Shown here: piece by piece, positions 59,672-64,000 of the stretch | Position numbering within the stretch: position 1 is the first letter of the stretch | How the letters are laid out: every line of letters begins with the position of its first letter | Assembly (NCBI RefSeq): GCF_030867145.1 | Contig: NC_134433.1 | Coordinates: forward strand, 13,281,216-13,345,215 | DNA from: Opisthocomus hoazin | Lineage: Eukaryota > Chordata > Aves > Opisthocomiformes > Opisthocomidae | DNA: 64,000 nt | Direction: 5' to 3' | Position numbers and translations under genes: made by a program | The notes under the pieces: model-generated | Databases searched by the model: none | Seen by the model: the letters and a program-made list of their open reading frames with translations, nothing else | Told to the model about the DNA's origin: nothing

Positions 59672-62600
59672 ATGGAGAGGGTGCAGCAGGTCGTCGGGCG
59701 GGCGAGAGCCGCCTTCAACTCGGGCCGGTGCCGCTCGCTGGAGTTCAGGCTGCAGCAGCTGAAGGCCCTGGAGCGCATGGTGCGGGAGAAGGAGAAGGAG
59801 ATCCTGGCAGCCATCAAGGCGGATCTACACAAGGTCTGGGTCGGCCACGGGGGTTTCTCCCTTCTGGTGTGCGTGGACGGTGGTCAGCCCTGAGGAAAGC
59901 AGCGAGCCCAAGGGCTGCCTTGGCCATCCCATGTGGGTTTTGCTGATGTTCCCTGTGGTCCTGGCTCTCACTGTGGGCTGCCGAGGTCTGCTGCCGCCAT
60001 TTCTAAGGAGGAGCTGGTCTATGGCTGGACTGCAAAGGCAGGTTCTGGCTGTCAGGTGTTGGCTTCTGCCCCACACACCCGGCCTGACCATCTTCTCTCA
60101 GGGATCTTTTGGGGCGTTGCTGCCTGTACCAGACACTTTGAACCAGCAGAATTTACCTTGATTTCCCAGGCTGCCATGGTGGGTGCAGTAGGTGGGTGCC
60201 TTTGCCGTCCCCTCCCCAAGCTGCCTGTCGTTGCAGTGTGGGCACAACGCGTACAGCCATGAGATCCTGGGCGTGCTGGGAGAGCTGGCCCTGGTCATGG
60301 AGAAGCTGCCGTCCTGGGCAGCCCCTCAGCCGGTGAAGAGGAACCTGCTGACCATGCGGGACGAGGCCTACATCTGCTGCGAGCCACTGGGGGTGGTGCT
60401 GATCATCGGGGCCTGGAACTACCCCTTCGTGCTGGTCATGCAGCCTTTGATCGGGGCCATCGCGGCAGGTGGGGATCTGTCCTTTGTGGGGCCGTGGGTG
60501 GGTGCTGCGGGAGAGGAGTGCGAGGGCTCAGCGGCCGTGCTGCACTTGTCTTGTAGGCAATGCCGTGGTGGTGAAGCCGTCGGAGGTCAGCGAGAACACG
60601 GCTCAGCTGGTGGCTGAACTCCTGCCCCAGTACCTTGATCGGGTGAGTGCGGCCCCGTGCCTGACGTGGTTGTGTTGAGGAAATACCTGTCGTGCTTTCA
60701 AAGGACTGCTGCAGGTTGGAGTCGAATCAGTTCCCTGCTCCCTCTGAAAGAGCGTAAGCAGGAGATAGAGGAAGGGTTGAATTACAGTACAGAGTACAGA
60801 GGCGCATTGACGTATTGTTCCTGCATTTGTGTAACCCAATGTGCCTACGTAATGTTGCTGCAATGTGACAGCCGTTTTGACAGTCGTGACCGCGTGAAGA
60901 GGTGCGTATGTACTTCTCGCTGCAATGGCTGCCCTCTTGGACACTGTGCTGGGGTTGCCTCTACGTAAGCACAAGTTTGCATTGGATGCTGGCTGCGTCT
61001 GGCTTTTCTTGGGAGTTGTGCAACTTCGCTCAGTGTCATCCCGGGTTTTTGTGTCCTGCTGAGCCCATACGTAGCAGGAGCTGTTGTTTCTCCTCCACTT
61101 GTCTGGCAGTTCTGACGTCCGTTGCTCTGTGTCACTGCGGCTGCTGCTCTGATGGCAGGGCCCCCTGTGCAATGTATGCCGGGGAATCAGAGCTTTCTCT
61201 GGGCGAGAGCTGGGGAAGGGGACAGCCCTCAGGAGAGCCCGGCAGGTCTTTGTGCCGTTGGTCTGCATGCGTGGCAGTAAGTGCAGAGCCTGACTCAGCC
61301 CTGCCCTCAACCTCTGTTTCTTTTTATTGTTCAAGTGGTACAATACTGCAAGTGAAACTTGATTTCAGGGGAAAGAGCAGAGCTTGTCTCTGTTATTGCT
61401 GTCCTTTGTCCAGATCTAATGTAGCTCACACGTGAATTTGCCCCATGCAGAGCTCCTCGCTTGGTACATTTGCTTTAAATCAAGGTAACTGTAAGGCTCT
61501 TGTTTGCCCCACAGGAGCTGTACCCGGTGGTCACTGGAGGAGTACCTGAGACGACCGAGCTGCTGAAGCAGAGATTCGATCACATCCTCTACACCGGCAA
61601 CTCCACTGTGGGCAAAATTGTGATGGCGGCGGCTGCCAAGCACCTGACGCCCGTCACCCTGGAGCTGGGCGGGAAGAGCCCCTGCTACATCGACAAGGAC
61701 TGTGACCTGGCCATCGCCTGCAGGTCGGTCTGTTGAGGCCCTTGGTGGGCTCTCAGCAGTGGGGCAGGGACCCCATGGTGCAGGTGGACATGTGTGGGCC
61801 ATTGTCCCCAGACTGTAGGTGTCCGTGGGGCGTTTGTGGCCGGGCTGTGGGGCTGGAGGGGACTGACCATGGGGAAACTGTCTCCTTTTCCCCTGCAGGC
61901 GGATAACGTGGGGAAAGTACATGAACTGTGGGCAAACGTGCATCGCCCCAGACTACATCCTCTGCGACCCGTCCATCCAGAGCAAGGTGGTGGAGAACAT
62001 CAAGGCGACTCTGCAGGTGAGCGTGGAGATCCTCGTGCTGTGGGAGCTGTCCCAGTTAGAGCCGAGGTCTCCGTTTCGTAGCCACAGCCCTGGAGCTGTG
62101 GCTGTTTGGAAGGTGTGTCGAGCGTTTTGGTTCTGCTGTGCCTTTTGACAGGAGTTCTATGGGGAAGATGTGAAGTCGTCTCCAGACTACGAAAGGATCA
62201 TCAACAAGCGCCACTTCAAGAGGGTGCTGGGCCTGCTGGAGGGGCAGAAGATCGCTCACGGTGGAGAGGCTGATGAGGCCTCCTGCTTCATAGGTGCTTC
62301 TGGCAGGCATTGGGGAGGGCGGGTAGTAGCGGATGCCTTTTTGGGGCTCTGTGTGTGTGTGTGTGTGTGTGGCTTGCTGGGGGTGTGTTGCACACAGGCA
62401 GTGCTGGGGCCGAGGTCCTGCGATGGACCACATCTTCTGTGCTGCTGACGCCATCTCCTGCCCTGCTGTTTGCCTCAGCACCGACTATCCTGACGGATGT
62501 GTCTGCGGAGTCAAAGGTGATGGAGGAGGAAATCTTTGGACCGGTCCTTCCCATTGTGACCGTGAAGAGCGTGGAGGAAGCCATTGAGTTCATCAACCGT

Positions 62601-64000
62601 CGGGAGAAGCCGCTTGCCCTGTATGTCTTCTCCAACAACAAGCAGGTGGGTCTGGGCTGTGCTCCCCTGCGGAGCTGTCTCTGCGCGGTTCGATGCTGAG
62701 CGGGGCCGGTCGCAGGCACGGCTCCGCGCAGGGTCTGCGTCGGCTCCTCTTTGCACGTGAATCGCAGCGTTGGGCTCACGGGGACCACGAGTGTCCCCAG
62801 AGCTGCTGGAGCCTCCCAGTCTCCTGCCCAAGTGCTTTGCATTTGCATGGCTTAGTGCAATAGAAGGATAAAAAGCTGAATTTCTTCTGTGGCACCATGT
62901 AGTCTTTTGTGATTAATTTCGTTACTTTTGATATGTTGCTGGGGAGGCAAGCTCCCAGGTTTCCATCTTTCCCATCCCTCCTCTGAAATTTCCCACTTTT
63001 CTTGAGTTAACTTTGCCTGCAGAGGGCTTGCCTGTGTTGTCAGCCAGAGAAAATTAACACCACGACCTCTCGGCTCGTAGCTCCCCTCCCAGTCCTGCAC
63101 AGTTACATGGCCTGGTCTCTTCTGGGCCTTTGTAATGTTTTGTTTGTTTGTTTTCTTTTATTAGTTGATCAAAAGAGTCATCTCGGAAACCTCCAGTGGG
63201 GGTGTTACTGGAAATGATGTCATCATGCATTTCTTCCTCTCAACCTTACCCTTCGGTGGTGTCGGTAAGTTACTGGAGCTCCTGGAGGGTTGTGACACTG
63301 CACTGTGTGGCACAGGGAGCAGCAGCGGCTGGTGTGTGTCGAGCTGCCCCTGTGCCTGTTACAGGTCTCTGTGTAGCGGATCTTAACACTATTAATAAAT
63401 TCTGGGAGCACATTAGAACAGGGGCCAAAAGAGAAAAACATTCAGCGTGTGCTTTTGGGAAGGTGGAAGCGTTTAGTGCAGACTGATGTGAAAGGTGCAT
63501 TAAAAACACAGCTGTAATCGGAGCGATTGGCAGCAACTGCAGAAGGAAGGGCAGGACTTCAGCTTGGGGAGAACTGGAGCAGGTTACGGAGCAGCCTGAG
63601 GGAGCTTTGCAGAAGAGGCTTTGGGTGTTGCGGTGCTCACAAGCTGATGTGAGCCAGCAGCGTTCTGCTGCTGCGAACACCACATGCTGTCCTGGAACTG
63701 GACAACGGAGGTGCACCCCGCAGGGCTCTGCGGGAAACCTTTCTCACACAGCACCGGTCGGACCTCAGAGCCTCGGCACGGTGCTCTGAGAGGGAGCTAA
63801 ATCCGGGGAAGAGCTGCAGATGGCTCAGAGGCACGGGGAGCAGCGCACACGGACACAGCAAAGTCCTGGAGAGTAGGTAGTGAATACAGGGTGGGGAAGA
63901 AGAGGGCTGGAGTACAGCTGGATGTCTTAGAGACTGAGAAGTGCTGCAGAGAGGAAGGATCAGTTGTCCTCCCTGCAGCAATATGGAGGAGAAGTGGTGC
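59672..64000 (+). CDS. ALDH3A2: ALDH3A2, fatty aldehyde dehydrogenase (3' part outside window)
   Basis: NAD-dependent enzyme oxidising long-chain aliphatic aldehydes to fatty acids; in mammals ALDH3A2 sits in the ER membrane and serves sphingolipid, ether lipid and phytol breakdown. Coding exons: 59672-59833, 60237-60468, 60557-60642, 61515-61723, 61899-62016, 62152-62293, 62479-62645, 63165-63264; all GT-AG, in one frame for 405 codons plus one base. The start is [15 protein letters not shown], preceded by GCC. Catalytic residues present: N115 (WNYPF), general base E210 (LELGGKSP) and nucleophile C244 (GQTC). Details such as [35 protein letters not shown] and SPDYERIIN favour ALDH3A2 over ALDH3A1 (which has a Ser before GQTC). 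The C-terminal membrane anchor, which would settle this, lies past the window. Family certain, paralogue fairly sure. Confidence 0.85.
60643..61514 (+). other. ALDH3A2 intron 3, no gene seen
   Basis: An 872-nt intron between the exon ending LLPQYLDR and the exon starting [10 protein letters not shown] 246-codon antisense frame overlaps it (60603-61343) but shows no recognisable domain and is likely chance. Confidence 0.6.
62350..62371 (+). repeat. (TG)11 microsatellite
   Basis: Eleven TG units lie in the 185-nt ALDH3A2 intron 6, 56 nt after the donor and about 107 nt before the acceptor. In the transcript this is a (UG)n tract of the type bound by TDP-43 and CELF proteins. Confidence 0.95.
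62646..63164 (+). other. ALDH3A2 intron 7, no gene seen
   Basis: A 519-nt intron between the exon ending VFSNNKQ and the exon starting [13 protein letters not shown]. It carries no recognisable repeat or coding sequence. Confidence 0.6.
63265..64000 (+). other. Start of ALDH3A2 intron 8, runs off the window
   Basis: The donor GTAAGT follows the exon ending PFGGVG. I looked for the next expected exon, which should encode an SGMG-YHGK block, and do not find it before the window ends. The rest is mixed-composition intron without recognised features. Confidence 0.7.

Larger units (their letters stand above)
58700..59860. promoter_or_regulatory. CpG island at the ALDH3A2 promoter
   Basis: Very GC-rich, CpG-dense sequence begins about 200 nt after the CR1 tail and continues through the first coding exon. 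It contains a G12 run. Large open frames on both strands here (up to 304 codons antisense, 58569-59483) reflect the scarcity of stop codons in such DNA, not genes. Confidence 0.85.

Noticed and set aside
60603-61343. 246-codon antisense frame in ALDH3A2 intron 3
   Set aside because: No recognisable domain, overlaps a real coding exon on the other strand, and no supporting splice structure.

Overview
This is a vertebrate nuclear locus, most likely from a bird. Three genes with many GT–AG introns lie on the + strand. Their proteins match vertebrate NLE1, ULK2 and an ALDH3A-class aldehyde dehydrogenase, and a CR1 LINE fragment with the typical 3' tail sits near 58 kb. CR1 is also found in other reptiles, so 'sauropsid, probably bird' is the safe reading. 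There is no sign of prokaryotic or viral organisation, CRISPR or a novel multi-gene system.

Layout. 1–7101: all but the N-terminal part of NLE1, a WD40 factor for 60S ribosome assembly; its likely 3' UTR runs to about 8.18 kb. 8.18–13.0 kb: intergenic sequence with AT-rich islets but no convincing gene. 13.0–14.5 kb: CpG island with a TATA box and a leader rich in upstream ORFs, the promoter of ULK2. 14080–51903: the complete coding region of ULK2 in 28 coding exons (1076 codons plus stop), covering kinase domain, Ser/Pro-rich linker and C-terminal ATG13-binding domain. 51904 to about 53.65 kb: ULK2 3' UTR. 53.65–57.89 kb: intergenic, nothing recognised. 57.89–58.50 kb: 5'-truncated CR1. 58.7–59.86 kb: second CpG island. 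59672–63264: first eight coding exons of ALDH3A2 (fatty aldehyde dehydrogenase); the remaining exons lie beyond the window.

Exon boundaries were set by following the reading frame across consensus splice sites and comparing with remembered vertebrate orthologues. The joined exons keep one open frame throughout: ULK2 3231 nt plus stop, NLE1 1308 nt including stop, ALDH3A2 1216 nt in the window. The three genes do not form an operon or a shared pathway; they are neighbours only. NLE1 serves ribosome biogenesis, ULK2 autophagy initiation and ALDH3A2 lipid aldehyde oxidation.

The points most worth a second look are a 24-C homopolymer forming the 3' splice site of ULK2 exon 13, a symmetric 93-nt ULK2 exon absent from the human protein as I recall it, a ULK2 leader with five upstream ORFs, and a terminal NLE1 exon that supplies only the last few codons.
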